From Clostridiales bacterium (lineage in GTDB: Bacteria; Bacillota; Clostridia; Christensenellales; Pumilibacteraceae): DNA of 61,098 nucleotides. Under the pieces are notes generated by a model. That model was not told the origin of the DNA and made no database searches. It saw nothing but the letters and a program-made list of their open reading frames with translations. Below are positions 1 to 9,595 of the stretch, piece by piece. Position 1 is the stretch's first letter. Every line of letters starts with the position of its first letter. Location: NCBI GenBank assembly GCA_031276725.1, contig JAISMM010000005.1, positions 1-61,098 on the forward strand, written 5' to 3'. The translations under genes and the position numbers were made by a program.

Positions 1-56
1 TACCATAAATATCCGATACGCGCAAGCGTTTTAGGGGGTGTAAGAGCAGGCTGTCC

Positions 57-445
57 GCAATTCCCTTCCGGGGAGGGAATCGCGGCGAGTAACTAATCGG
101 CGGTTTATAGCTTTTGCCGCTTAGCAATCTCGTTTAACGGCTTGTCAGCCGCAATCGGCTTATCTCTTGAATTCCCCTCTGCGGAGGGGTGGCGCGTTAG
201 CGACGGGGTGGTTGATTGTCCGCCGTACGGCGGTTTATATATGCCGCCTGCAATGACCCTTACCACCCCGCCGCCAAAGGCGGCCCCCCACCCCGGAGGG
301 GAATCACGAGGAGTAACAAAACGGCGGTTTATAGCTTTTGCCGTTTAGCAATCTCGTTTAACGGTTTATCCGCCGCAATCGGCATATCCCCAAAATTCCC
401 CTCTGCGGAGGGGAATCGCCTACGCTCACTCCCGCCGTGCCGTAA
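57..445. repeat. Cluster of GC-rich dispersed repeats
   Basis: This gene-free stretch holds several copies of the window-wide repeat (CCCCTC-loop-GAGGGG hairpin next to a variable small stem and GGGGTGGTT). A forward unit near 169-215 faces an inverted unit near 261-303, with a core between them that recurs almost unchanged at 56955-57020. A second shared segment (GCAATCTCGTTTAACGG and flanks) occurs at about 127-160 and 349-385. No believable protein is encoded; the short open frames here are repeat translations. Confidence 0.75.
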
Positions 446-462
446 GCCCTAAAACGCTATGA

Positions 463-1044
463 TTAAAGCGGCGTATACGTTCGACAATCCGGCAATACGA
501 TACCCGGTATAATCGAGCCGTCCGACTTTTCGTCTACAAAGCCCGTCAACCAACCGAACGCCGCCGTTAAGGCTATAACAAGCATGGGCACCCACGACCC
601 GAGCGCGGCGAACATATCCGCGCCGTGCAACAATCCGAATATAACGGCTTGTGCCGTGTTGCCCGCGACAAACCCGAACCTTTTACTTAAATACTTGCCG
701 AGGAACCCTCTGAACAATATTTCCTCGGGCAAGGCGGTGGCAAAAAACGCAAAAACGATTATCGGCAAAACGGCCCTTGCGCCGCGGCCCGCAAACCGCG
801 CGTTTGCCGACTGTATATCGGTCGGCAGAAGCGGGTCTAAAACAAGCGGCATAAGAGCGACTAAAATGACCGTTAAAAATAAAGGCACAAAAAACACGGT
901 CTTTTTTTTGACCGTCATCCTTTTTATTCCGATATACGCAAAAAAACTCTCTTCCGTTCGCGCCGTAATCAGCCACCATACAAGCGGTATCGCGGCAAAC
1001 AACGCCGACGCTATAACCGCCCTTATCACCTCGTCTAACAGCAT
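463..1044 (-). CDS. CPBP-family intramembrane protease, C-terminus lost
   Basis: The 193-residue product is a multi-span membrane protein with the first two CPBP (CAAX protease and bacteriocin-processing) motifs: EEILFRG near residue 106 and FGLLHG near residue 139. Members of this family are membrane glutamic endopeptidases. The usual third block, in which GSIIP is followed by a His- and Asn-containing helix, starts (GSIIPGIV) but breaks off into DCRTYTPL and a stop. The stop lies beside the repeat cluster that fills 57-445, so the 3' end was probably replaced or frameshifted there. Residual activity is doubtful. There is no well-placed ribosome binding site in front of the ATG. Confidence 0.75.
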   Translation of the reverse strand: MLLDEVIRAVIASALFAAIPLVWWLITARTEESFFAYIGIKRMTVKKKTVFFVPLFLTVILVALMPLVLDPLLPTDIQSANARFAGRGARAVLPIIVFAFFATALPEEILFRGFLGKYLSKRFGFVAGNTAQAVIFGLLHGADMFAALGSWVPMLVIALTAAFGWLTGFVDEKSDGSIIPGIVLPDCRTYTPL

Positions 1045-1110
1045 ACCTAAATTTTATCAAAAAGCCGTCTAAAAGTCAAATTATACTATCAAAAAATAAA
1101 AATTACGACC

Positions 1111-1226
1111 AAAAACAAAAACGACGCTTTTGTTTTTGCCTTGTCAGAGTCCGCCCAAATCGGGAAAAGAAAGCGCAAAAAACTTCGTTTTTTGCAAGCG
1201 TAGCGCCGATTTGCGTGCGGGCGGCA
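1111..1226. other. Nested inverted repeats, possible structured RNA or MITE
   Basis: In this non-coding gap one long stem can form between CCGCCCAAATCGG (1151-1163) and CCGATTT plus GGGCGG (1206-1212, 1219-1224). It encloses a perfect 9-bp hairpin, GCAAAAAAC-TTC-GTTTTTTGC, at 1175-1195. A separate 10-bp hairpin, AAAAACAAAA/TTTTGTTTTT, sits at 1111-1137. The nesting suggests a folded RNA or a palindromic mobile element. No known RNA family was recognised. Confidence 0.4.
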
Positions 1227-1255
1227 GGGACTTGCGCGTTTACGCGTAAGCCCCC

Positions 1256-1294
1256 AAATATAAAGAATCACAGTTCAGTCGCGAACCGTGATTC
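1256..1294 (-). terminator. Rho-independent terminator of the Cys-rich gene
   Basis: Read on the minus strand, GAATCACGGTTC and GAACTGTGATTC form a 12-bp stem with one mismatch and a 6-base loop, followed by CTTTATATTT. It starts 36 bases after the stop codon of the Cys-rich gene at 1330-1530. Confidence 0.6.
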
Positions 1295-1329
1295 CTTTAC
1301 GTTCGTTTTTGCGCGGGGCCGATTGTCGG

Positions 1330-1530
1330 CTATTTGCAGCAAACGTCCTTGCCGCCGCAGCAGCAGGAAATAAGTAACCACAAGAGCACTATATCGCAGC
1401 AATCGCAGCCGCCGCCCTTGGTGTAGCCGCCGCAGCCGCAATCGTTCTTGCCGCCGCCGCAGCAGCAGAGTAATAAGAGTATCAAAAATATATCGTTTCC
1501 GCCGCCGCATCCGCAACCTGAGTTAAACAT
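1330..1530 (-). CDS. Small Cys/Gly-rich protein, 'chorion class high-cysteine' type
   Basis: The 66-residue product is dominated by cysteine (about a quarter of residues) and glycine, with blocks such as CGCGGG, CCCGGG and CCDCC around two short hydrophobic runs (IFLILLLL and IVLLWLLI). A strong AGGAGG lies just upstream of the ATG, and a terminator follows. Similar tiny proteins in Clostridia carry the uninformative label 'chorion class high-cysteine HCB protein 13'. Function is unknown; metal binding or a disulfide-linked membrane or surface peptide is possible but unproven. The gene is divergent from glyS. A second reading frame over the same bases is an artefact of its repetitive composition. 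Confidence 0.7.
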   Translation of the reverse strand: MFNSGCGCGGGNDIFLILLLLCCCGGGKNDCGCGGYTKGGGCDCCDIVLLWLLISCCCGGKDVCCK

Positions 1531-1565
1531 TGCACTTCCTCCTTATAAGAATATGATGAACAGCC

Positions 1566-1628
1566 CGTCGGCTCGCCGCCGACCTAAGTAACACGGCATA
1601 CGTCAAAAAGGGACCGGTATTTTTGACG
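1566..1628. promoter_or_regulatory. Two inverted repeats in the leader of the Cys-rich gene
   Basis: A perfect 9-bp inverted repeat, CGTCAAAAA (1601-1609) and TTTTTGACG (1620-1628), lies next to a second one, GTCGGC/GCCGAC, at 1566-1582. Both fall upstream of the Cys-rich gene in the gap divergent from glyS. They could be an operator or a structured leader; no known motif is matched. The rest of the 325-base gap (1531-1855) contains the glyS promoter and nothing else recognised. Confidence 0.35.
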
Positions 1629-1762
1629 CGCCGCTTCCCGCCCGGTGTGCGGACGGTCTTTTGTGTTTCGTATCTTTGGTAAAAACCGCGGTCAAAGGAT
1701 ATATACCTACTGCCATAATATGAAAAACCTTAGATTGTGTGAGTCTTTTTTGAAAATTTGAG

Positions 1763-1791
1763 TTGACAAATCGCGAAAAAATCTATACTAT
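1763..1791 (+). promoter_or_regulatory. Sigma-A-type promoter of glyS
   Basis: TTGACA at 1763-1768 and TACTAT at 1786-1791 are separated by exactly 17 bases. The start site would be near 1798, giving a leader of about 58 bases, too short for a T-box. Confidence 0.8.
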
Positions 1792-1855
1792 ATATAGGTG
1801 TAACGATATTCACGGGTTCGGGCGGAACGCCCCGGGCCGCATAAAGGAGTTTATT

Positions 1856-3277
<1,422 letters not shown>

Positions 3278-3329
3278 CCCGCGCATTCCCTCCCACGTTA
3301 TCGGCGTTTTTCCTGAATTCCCCTTCGGG

Positions 3330-3705
3330 GGAAAACTCCGGACAAGCGGGACGGCTTTAATTCTTAACGGTCACGCGGGGCGGTCAAAAGGGTTGTCAGG
3401 GCAGTAAAAGCACGAGCCGACCGACGCGCGCGTATATTTAATACGTAAGCGAGGGCGGTGAACGTATTCGTTCGCTATCAACCCCTTTCCACCGCCACGG
3501 AAAACTCCGGACAAGCGGGACGGCGTTAATTCTTAACGGCTATGCGGGCTGTAACGCAAAATGACGTTAATTCTTAACGGCTACGCGGGGCGGTCAAAAG
3601 GGTTGTCAGGGCGGTAAAGGCGCGAGCCGACCGGCGCGCGCGTATATTTAATACGTAAGCGAGGGCGGCGAACGCATTTGCCGTCATCACAACCCTTTTG
3701 ACCGC
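3330..3705. repeat. Duplicated intergenic element, right copy with 17-bp inverted ends
   Basis: Two related copies (about 3331-3496 and 3562-3705) share the GCGGTCAAAAGGGTTGT left end and a central run including CGCGCGTATATTTAATACG. The right copy is bounded by perfect 17-bp inverted repeats, GCGGTCAAAAGGGTTGT at 3590-3606 and its complement at 3689-3705. The same ends of the left copy have diverged. The motif AAAACTCCGGACAAGCGGG occurs three times here. No gene is present between 3278 and 3871. Confidence 0.65.
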
Positions 3706-3710
3706 CACGG

Positions 3711-3867
3711 AAAACTCCGGACAAGCGGGACGGCTTTTAGGCGACGGATTTTTTAGACGAAAAGCGACTTGTTTTTGCAGGCGATAGCAGCGCTATCGGC
3801 AAAAAAAGAAGGCGCTTTACGGCAAAAAAGACGCGGCTTAAAGGCGTCTAAACTTGTTCGGAGTTTT
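3711..3867. mobile_element. MITE-like element, copy 1
   Basis: This 157-bp unit has near-perfect terminal inverted repeats (AAAACTCCGG and TCGGAGTTTT), sub-terminal inverted TTTAGACG/CGTCTAAA and an internal GCGATAGC/GCTATCGG hairpin. A clearly related copy lies at 34000-34153. It has no coding capacity. It ends five bases from the stop codon of the mazF-type gene, so it may supply that gene's 3' end. Confidence 0.65.
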
Positions 3868-3871
3868 ATGA

Positions 3872-4228
3872 CTAAGCGTTTTTGGCAAAGAAGCCGAGGG
3901 AAATAAGTATAGCGCGGTCGACGCGGCGCATGGTGGCGGGGTCGAGCTCGCCGACGCGCTCTTTGAGGCGGCGCTTGTCGAGGGTGCGAATTTGTTCTAA
4001 CAGCACGACGGAATCTTTTGGCAAGCCGCAATAGCCGCCGCGGACTTCTATGTGCGTGGGCAGCTTGGCTTTGGTCATTTGACCGGTAACGGCGCAGGCG
4101 ATGACCGTGGGACTGTAACGGTTGCCTATGTCGTTTTGTATAATCAGAACGGGTCTGACGCCGCCTTGCTCCGAGCCGACGACGGGACTTAGATCCGCAT
4201 AATAAATTTCTCCGCGTTTAATATCCAT
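3872..4228 (-). CDS. MazF/PemK-family mRNA endoribonuclease toxin
   Basis: The 118-residue product has the EndoA/MazF fold signature: [33 protein letters not shown], then the conserved T-G-Q core and LPTHIEV, and [13 protein letters not shown] near the C-terminus. Such toxins cleave single-stranded mRNA at short motifs, and in Firmicutes they often sit as one chromosomal copy. The gene lies 20 bases downstream of a small antitoxin-like gene on the same strand, the usual order. The length matches Bacillus EndoA closely. The sequence looks intact. Confidence 0.92.
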   Translation of the reverse strand: MDIKRGEIYYADLSPVVGSEQGGVRPVLIIQNDIGNRYSPTVIACAVTGQMTKAKLPTHIEVRGGYCGLPKDSVVLLEQIRTLDKRRLKERVGELDPATMRRVDRAILISLGFFAKNA

Positions 4229-4248
4229 TATCCCTCTTTTGCTTGCGG

Positions 4249-4455
4249 TTATTTAAGGTTGGCCCATTCAAGATTGACGGAGCCGCACTCGGCATAAGCG
4301 CTTTTGACCTCTTCACTTTCTAATATATGCGGACTGAATACGTAACGGTTCAATATTTCTTGTATGAACCGTTCGATGGAAACGTCGGCGCGCCGCGCGT
4401 TTTGTTCAAGTAAAGCGTTCAATTCGTCGTTCACCTCGATTTGATATTTAACCAT
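4249..4455 (-). CDS. Antitoxin-like protein paired with MazF
   Basis: This 68-residue protein begins [18 protein letters not shown], a beta strand followed by helices as in ribbon-helix-helix DNA-binding antitoxins. It has an acidic C-terminal tail ([11 protein letters not shown]), which in such pairs binds the toxin. The gene is directly upstream of the MazF homologue. The assignment as antitoxin rests on position, size and fold impression. Its own promoter was not identified. Confidence 0.75.
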   Translation of the reverse strand: MVKYQIEVNDELNALLEQNARRADVSIERFIQEILNRYVFSPHILESEEVKSAYAECGSVNLEWANLK

Positions 4456-4566
4456 AGCGATTGTTGCCCTTTTTCGGATTTATAAACCTATTATGGATAT
4501 TTATACGAATTTATATTATTTTTTACCGTAAGCCGCACAAAAATTCGCTTTTAGCGCCGCAATAAT

Positions 4567-4595
4567 TTGACGTTGGTTGTAAAAAGTGATATAAT
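4567..4595 (+). promoter_or_regulatory. Promoter of the ilvD-leuCD genes
   Basis: TTGACG at 4567-4572 and a perfect TATAAT at 4590-4595 are spaced by 17 bases. The predicted start is near 4602, about 59 bases before the ilvD ATG. The AT-rich gap 4456-4566 before it holds nothing else recognised. Confidence 0.8.
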
Positions 4596-4614
4596 TACGT
4601 CGTAGTGTATACAA

Positions 4615-4642
4615 GGTCGCCGTCACGGATTTTCCGGCGACC
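4615..4642 (+). promoter_or_regulatory. Hairpin in the ilvD leader
   Basis: GGTCGCCG (4615-4622) and CGGCGACC (4635-4642) form a perfect 8-bp stem with a 12-base loop. The stem ends six bases before the GGGAGGG ribosome binding site. It could affect translation or mRNA stability. There is no T-tract, so it is not a simple attenuator, and the leader is too short for a T-box. Confidence 0.4.
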
Positions 4643-4660
4643 GAAACGGGAGGGACGTAA

Positions 4661-6325
4661 ATGTCGAAGGACTTATCACAAAACCTGCAAAAAGCACCGC
4701 AAAGAGCCTTATTAAAGGCGCTTGGGCTTAGCGACGAGGAAATCGCTAAGCCGCTTATTGCGGTCATAAGCGCCAAAAGCGAGATCGTGCCGGGGCATAT
4801 GCACCTGGACACGCTGACGGACGCCGTAAAATCGGCGGTGTACGCGAACGGCGGCACGCCGGTCGCGGTTCCGTCGATCGGAATATGCGACGGCATAGCT
4901 ATGGGCCACGCGGGAATGCGCTATTCGCTCCCCTCGCGCGAGCTTATCGCCGACGGCGTGGAGAGTATGCTTTTGGGCCACGCCTTCGACGGCGCGGTGC
5001 TCGTTCCCAACTGCGACAAGATTATTCCCGGAATGCTTATGGGCGCGGGGCGCGTGAATATACCCGCCGTAATGGTGTCGGGCGGGCCTATGCTGAGCGG
5101 CTTTTATAACGGACGCAAAATAAGTTTTTCGTCGGTTTACGAGGGACTCGGCGCCGTTCAAAGCGGCAAAATGACGCTTAAAGACCTTAGCGAAATAGAG
5201 TCGCGGGCATGCCCCGGGTGCGGCTCGTGCTGCGGTATGTACACCGCCAACAGCCTTAACTGCCTTGCCGAGGCTTTGGGTATGGCGCTCCCCGGCAACG
5301 GCACCGTGCCGGCTGTCGCGTCGGAGCGGCTGCGCCTTGCCAAAAAAGCGGGCGCGGCGGTTATGAATCTTGTGGCGAACGACATTACGCCGCGTATGAT
5401 TATGACTAAGGCGGCGTTTATGAACGCGCTCGCCGTCGATATGGCGATAGGCGCGTCGTCGAACACCGTGCTGCACCTGTTCGCGATCGCGGACGAGTGC
5501 GGCGTAAAGCTCGACCTTAACACCGTTCAAAGGATAAGCGACGGGACGCCGAACCTGTGCAAGCTGTCGCCCGCCTCGCATTACGATATGGAGGATCTCG
5601 GGCGCGCGGGCGGAATTTCGGCTATACTTAACGAGCTTAACAAAATCGACGGGCTTATAAGCGGCAACGCGCTCACGGTCGCCAACGCGCCGCTTTCGCA
5701 AAATTTTGAGGACGCGGAAATTCTTAACGGCGAGGTCATTCACACGGTAGCGTCGCCGCTCGCCCCATACGGCGGATTGGCGGTTTTGCGCGGCAATATT
5801 TGCGAGGACGGCGCTATCGTAAAGCGAAGCGCGGTCGCGGCAGAGGCGATGACGTTTGTCGGAAAGGCTAAGGTTTTCGACTGCGAGGAAGACGCCGTAA
5901 ACGCGATAAGCTCCGGCGGTATCAAAAAGGGCGACGCGGTGGTTATACGTTACGAGGGCCCCGTGGGCGGTCCCGGTATGCGCGAGATGCTCGCCCCCAC
6001 CGCCGCGCTTGCCGGAATGGGACTCGATAAGGACGTGGCTCTTATTACGGACGGGCGCTTTTCGGGCGCGACGCGGGGACTCGCTATCGGCCACGTTTGC
6101 CCCGAGGCGGCGGCGGGCGGTAAAATCGCGCTTATTAAGGACGGCGATAAAATCGAAATCGACATAAGCAAGGGCAAGCTGAACCTCGACGTAAACGCAA
6201 AGGAAATGGGAATCCGCGCCAAAAAGTTGAAACCCAAGGACTCTAACCCCGGCGGCTGGCTTTTGCGCTACGCCAACCTTGTAACCGGCGCGAACACGGG
6301 CGCCGTTATGAAAAAAAAGTTTTAG
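4661..6325 (+). CDS. ilvD: Dihydroxy-acid dehydratase
   Basis: Catalyses the dehydration of 2,3-dihydroxy-isovalerate and -methylvalerate, the penultimate step of valine and isoleucine synthesis and the source of the leucine precursor. The 554-residue product carries the iron-sulfur ligands in NCDK and [14 protein letters not shown], and the C-terminal [11 protein letters not shown] substrate region. Length is normal. ATG is preceded by GGGAGGG. It heads the run ilvD-leuC-leuD, with leuC starting 15 bases after the stop. A long antisense open frame over this gene is a composition artefact. Confidence 0.97.
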   Translation: MSKDLSQNLQKAPQRALLKALGLSDEEIAKPLIAVISAKSEIVPGHMHLDTLTDAVKSAVYANGGTPVAVPSIGICDGIAMGHAGMRYSLPSRELIADGVESMLLGHAFDGAVLVPNCDKIIPGMLMGAGRVNIPAVMVSGGPMLSGFYNGRKISFSSVYEGLGAVQSGKMTLKDLSEIESRACPGCGSCCGMYTANSLNCLAEALGMALPGNGTVPAVASERLRLAKKAGAAVMNLVANDITPRMIMTKAAFMNALAVDMAIGASSNTVLHLFAIADECGVKLDLNTVQRISDGTPNLCKLSPASHYDMEDLGRAGGISAILNELNKIDGLISGNALTVANAPLSQNFEDAEILNGEVIHTVASPLAPYGGLAVLRGNICEDGAIVKRSAVAAEAMTFVGKAKVFDCEEDAVNAISSGGIKKGDAVVIRYEGPVGGPGMREMLAPTAALAGMGLDKDVALITDGRFSGATRGLAIGHVCPEAAAGGKIALIKDGDKIEIDISKGKLNLDVNAKEMGIRAKKLKPKDSNPGGWLLRYANLVTGANTGAVMKKKF

Positions 6326-6340
6326 GGGCAAAAAAAATCT

Positions 6341-7594
6341 ATGGCGATGACTTTGACTCAAAAAATACTCGCGCAAAAAGCGGGACTGGAATCGGTTGAG
6401 GCGGGCAGGCTTATTACGGCGCGGCTCGACCTTGTTATGGGCAACGACATAACCTCGCCCGTCGCGATAAAGGAGTTTGAAAAGTCCGGCGGCGGCGGCG
6501 TGTTCGACAAAGACAAGGTCTGTCTGGTTATGGACCACTTTACGCCGAACAAGGACATCAAGTCGGCTCAGCAGTGCAAAATCTGCCGCGATTTTTCGCG
6601 GGAGCGCGGGCTTGAAAACTTTTTCGACGTGGGCGATATGGGCATAGAACACGCCCTGTTGCCCGAAAAAGGCATCGTTGGCGCGGGCGACTGCGTTATA
6701 GGCGCGGACTCGCACACCTGCACCTACGGGGCTCTCGGCGCGTTTTCGACGGGCGTCGGCTCGACCGATATGGCGTACGGTATGCGCGAGGGCAAGGCGT
6801 GGTTTAAGGTTCCGGCGGCGGTTAAGGTCGAGCTTGTTAATAAGCCCGCAAAAAACATATCCGGCAAGGACGTTATTTTGCACCTTATAGGGCTTATCGG
6901 CGTGGACGGCGCGCTTTACCGCTCGCTCGAATTCGTCGGGGACGGCGTTAAGTACCTGTCTATGGACGACCGCTTTACGGTTTGCAATATGGCGATCGAG
7001 GCGGGCGCGAAAAACGGAATTTTCGCCGTTGACGCCGTTACGCGGCGGTACTTAAAGGCGCACTGCAAAAAACCCGTCGTCGAATTACACGCCGACGCGG
7101 ACGCCGAATACGAACGCGCGGTCGTTATAGATTTGGCGGCGCTCAAACCCACGATCGCCTTCCCTCACCTGCCCTCGAACACGCGGACGGTCGATAAAGC
7201 GGGCGAAATTAAAATCGATCAGGTCGTGATAGGCTCGTGTACGAACGGCAGATTGGGCGACCTTGCCGCCGCCGCCGCCGTGCTGAAAAACAGGCGGGTC
7301 AAAAAGGGCGTACGCGCCATAATAATCCCCGCGACGAACAAAATTTACTCGGACGCGCTCAAAAAAGGGTTCATACGGACTTTTATGGATTCGGGGTGCG
7401 TGGTATCGACGCCCACGTGCGGCCCGTGCTTAGGCGGTCATATGGGTATTTTAGCCGAGGGCGAACGCTGCGTCGCGACGACAAACCGCAACTTTGTGGG
7501 GCGTATGGGCCACACTAACAGCGAGGTTTATTTGGCGTCGCCCTACATCGCCGCGTCGAGCGCGGTTTTGGGCTATATCGGGGAGGTAAAATAG
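6341..7594 (+). CDS. leuC: 3-isopropylmalate dehydratase, large subunit
   Basis: With LeuD, isomerises 2- to 3-isopropylmalate in leucine synthesis using a [4Fe-4S] cluster. The 417-residue product has the aconitase-family cluster ligands in VIGSCTNGR and TCGPCLGG, plus [13 protein letters not shown] near the N-terminal active site. The length fits the short LeuC type of anaerobes and archaea. AGGGG lies upstream of ATG. leuD follows after a single base, which implies translational coupling. Confidence 0.95.
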   Translation: MAMTLTQKILAQKAGLESVEAGRLITARLDLVMGNDITSPVAIKEFEKSGGGGVFDKDKVCLVMDHFTPNKDIKSAQQCKICRDFSRERGLENFFDVGDMGIEHALLPEKGIVGAGDCVIGADSHTCTYGALGAFSTGVGSTDMAYGMREGKAWFKVPAAVKVELVNKPAKNISGKDVILHLIGLIGVDGALYRSLEFVGDGVKYLSMDDRFTVCNMAIEAGAKNGIFAVDAVTRRYLKAHCKKPVVELHADADAEYERAVVIDLAALKPTIAFPHLPSNTRTVDKAGEIKIDQVVIGSCTNGRLGDLAAAAAVLKNRRVKKGVRAIIIPATNKIYSDALKKGFIRTFMDSGCVVSTPTCGPCLGGHMGILAEGERCVATTNRNFVGRMGHTNSEVYLASPYIAASSAVLGYIGEVK

Positions 7595-7595
7595 T

Positions 7596-8075
7596 ATGCC
7601 TATAAAGGGAACCGTTCACAAGTACGGCGATAACGTGGATACCGACGTAATTATCCCCGCCCGCTACCTAAACACTACGTCCGAGTCCGAGCTTGCCGCC
7701 CACTGTATGGAGGACATCGACGCGGACTTCGTTAAAAAAGTAAAGCCCGGCGACGTTATAGTCGGCGGCGAGAATTTCGGTTGCGGTTCGAGCCGCGAGC
7801 ATGCCCCGCTGGCGATTAAATCGGCGGGAATATCCTGCGTTATAGCGGCGTCGTTCGCGCGGATATTTTTCCGCAACGCGATAAATATCGGACTCGCCAT
7901 ACTCGAATCGCGGCAAGCGGCGGCGGAAACCGACGGCGGCGACATCGTGAGCGTGGATTTGGCGACGGGCGTCATAACCAACGCGACCAAAAACAAAACC
8001 TACCCCACGCCGCCCTTCCCGCCCGAGATACGCGATATTATCGCCCGCGGCGGGCTGTTAAAACGCCCGAATTAA
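7596..8075 (+). CDS. leuD: 3-isopropylmalate dehydratase, small subunit
   Basis: Swivel-domain partner of LeuC. The 159-residue product begins with [21 protein letters not shown] and contains the hallmark [15 protein letters not shown] loop that recognises substrate. It is the short form typical of organisms with a separate 417-residue LeuC. The spacing to leuC (one base) supports a stable heterodimer made from one message. The gene ends just before a repeat-filled gap. Confidence 0.95.
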   Translation: MPIKGTVHKYGDNVDTDVIIPARYLNTTSESELAAHCMEDIDADFVKKVKPGDVIVGGENFGCGSSREHAPLAIKSAGISCVIAASFARIFFRNAINIGLAILESRQAAAETDGGDIVSVDLATGVITNATKNKTYPTPPFPPEIRDIIARGGLLKRPN

Positions 8076-8262
8076 GTCCCCTCTCTGCGGAGCCGTCCCG
8101 CCCGCGTTGTCCGGCTTAGCCCGCACGCTCTACAAACGGCGGCGGCAATCCGCTTATAATTCCCCTCTGTGGAGGGGTGCCGCCGTACGGCGGCGGGGTG
8201 GTTGCTCTTTATAGCACGGCGGCGGCAATCCGCTTATAATTCCCCTCCGCGGAGCGGGAATT
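8076..8262. repeat. Dispersed GC-rich repeats between leuD and leuB
   Basis: The leuD-leuB gap (8076-8308) contains a complete forward unit at about 8160-8207 (CCCCTCTGTGGAGGGG hairpin, GCCGCCGTACGGCGGC stem, GGGGTGGTTG). Partial units lie near 8079-8098 and 8240-8262, and a short tandem run, CGGCGGCAATCCGCTTATAA, occurs at 8138 and again at 8219. No gene lies here. Confidence 0.7.
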
Positions 8263-8308
8263 GAGGGCGGCTTATTAAAATCGATTACAAAATAAGGAGA
8301 TAGACATT

Positions 8309-9388
8309 ATGAAAGCAAAAATCGCGGTAATACGCGGAGACGGAATCGGGCCGGAAATCACCGACGCCGCACTGACGGCGCTCGGGGCGATCGCGACAAA
8401 GTTTTCGCACGAGTTCGTTTACAGCTTCCCGCTTTTGGGCGGCGAGGCGGTCGACAATACGGGCGTTCCCCTGCCGCAGGAAACCGTCGACGTTTGCAAA
8501 AAGTCGGACGCGGTTTTACTCGGCGCCGTCGGCGGCCCCAAATGGGACTCGCTCGCGGGTCATCTGCGCCCCGAAAAAGGGCTTTTGGGCATAAGGAGCG
8601 CGCTCGGGCTTTACGCCAACGTGCGCCCCGCGTTTTTGTACGGCGCTCTTAAAAATTCGAGTCCCCTGCGCCCCGACATCGTTAAAAACGGCATAGATTT
8701 GGTCGTCGTGCGCGAACTTACCGGCGGAATCTACTTCGGCGAACGCGGTCAAAAGCGCACCGAAAAGGGTCTTACCGCCTACGACACCGAGATTTACAGC
8801 GTTCACGAAATCGAGCGCATCGCCAAAATCGCGTTCGAGATAGCGCAAAAACGGCGCAAAAAGGTTACGAGCGTCGACAAAGCCAACGTGCTCGAAAGCG
8901 GCAGGCTTTGGCGCGGCACCGTAAACCACGTCGCCGCCGCCTACCCCGACGTAAAGCTCGATCATATGCTCGTCGATAACTGCGCTATGCAGATAATCCG
9001 CGACCCCTCGCAGTTCGACGTTATGCTCTGCCCGAATATGTTCGGCGACATACTGTCCGACGAGGCGGCCATGGCGGCGGGTTCGATAGGTATGCTGCCC
9101 TCGTCGAGCCTCGGCACGGGAACCCTCGGACTTTACGAGCCGATCCACGGCTCCGCGCCCGACATAGCCGGAACCGACACCGCCAACCCCATAGCGACCG
9201 TTTTAGCCGCCGGAATGATGCTTTCGACCTCGCTCGGACTTTACCGCGAAACCGAAATATTGCAACTCGCCGTCGAAAACGTCCTCGACGCGGGTTACCG
9301 CACCGCCGACATTTACACCCCCTCAACAAAAAAAGTCTCCTGCTCCAAAATGGCGGAGCTTATCGCCCTGCAAATCTTGCAGCTGTAA
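8309..9388 (+). CDS. leuB: 3-isopropylmalate dehydrogenase
   Basis: Oxidises and decarboxylates 3-isopropylmalate to 2-oxoisocaproate with NAD. The 359-residue product starts KIAVIRGDGIGPEI, carries the substrate arginine region (LRPEKGLLGIRSALGLYANVRP), VVRELTGGIYFG, the metal site NMFGDILSDEAAM, and the NAD loop GLYEPIHGSAPDIAG. RBS AAGGAGA precedes the ATG. It is co-directional with leuCD but separated by repeats, so it may be transcribed partly on its own. leuA and ilvBNC are not in this window. The following gap 9389-9595 holds nothing recognised. Confidence 0.96.
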   Translation: MKAKIAVIRGDGIGPEITDAALTALGAIATKFSHEFVYSFPLLGGEAVDNTGVPLPQETVDVCKKSDAVLLGAVGGPKWDSLAGHLRPEKGLLGIRSALGLYANVRPAFLYGALKNSSPLRPDIVKNGIDLVVVRELTGGIYFGERGQKRTEKGLTAYDTEIYSVHEIERIAKIAFEIAQKRRKKVTSVDKANVLESGRLWRGTVNHVAAAYPDVKLDHMLVDNCAMQIIRDPSQFDVMLCPNMFGDILSDEAAMAAGSIGMLPSSSLGTGTLGLYEPIHGSAPDIAGTDTANPIATVLAAGMMLSTSLGLYRETEILQLAVENVLDAGYRTADIYTPSTKKVSCSKMAELIALQILQL

Positions 9389-9595
9389 AACGCGAATCTT
9401 ACAACCCCAAGCGATTACCGCTCTTTTAACCCGGCGGCTATAAAACTTTTTTTGTATTCAACGTAATCATAAAAAATATACCCTCTGATTTTCCCGTAAT
9501 AATTCGGAAAGACGGCGGCAACGTAGTAGTTTACAAGGAAGTTACAACCGCAATTAAAGATTTTTTGATACTAAATATCCTTTTTACTCGTCTTA

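Noticed and set aside
1763..1855. N-terminal extension of glycyl-tRNA synthetase
   Set aside because: The extra codons overlap the promoter; the ATG at 1856 has a good ribosome binding site.
1792..1855. T-box riboswitch upstream of glyS
   Set aside because: The leader is only about 58 bases and shows no specifier stem or terminator/antiterminator pair.
4712..6883. 723-residue minus-strand open frame over ilvD and leuC
   Set aside because: It is antisense to two certain genes, has no ribosome binding site or domains, and arises from GC-rich codon bias.
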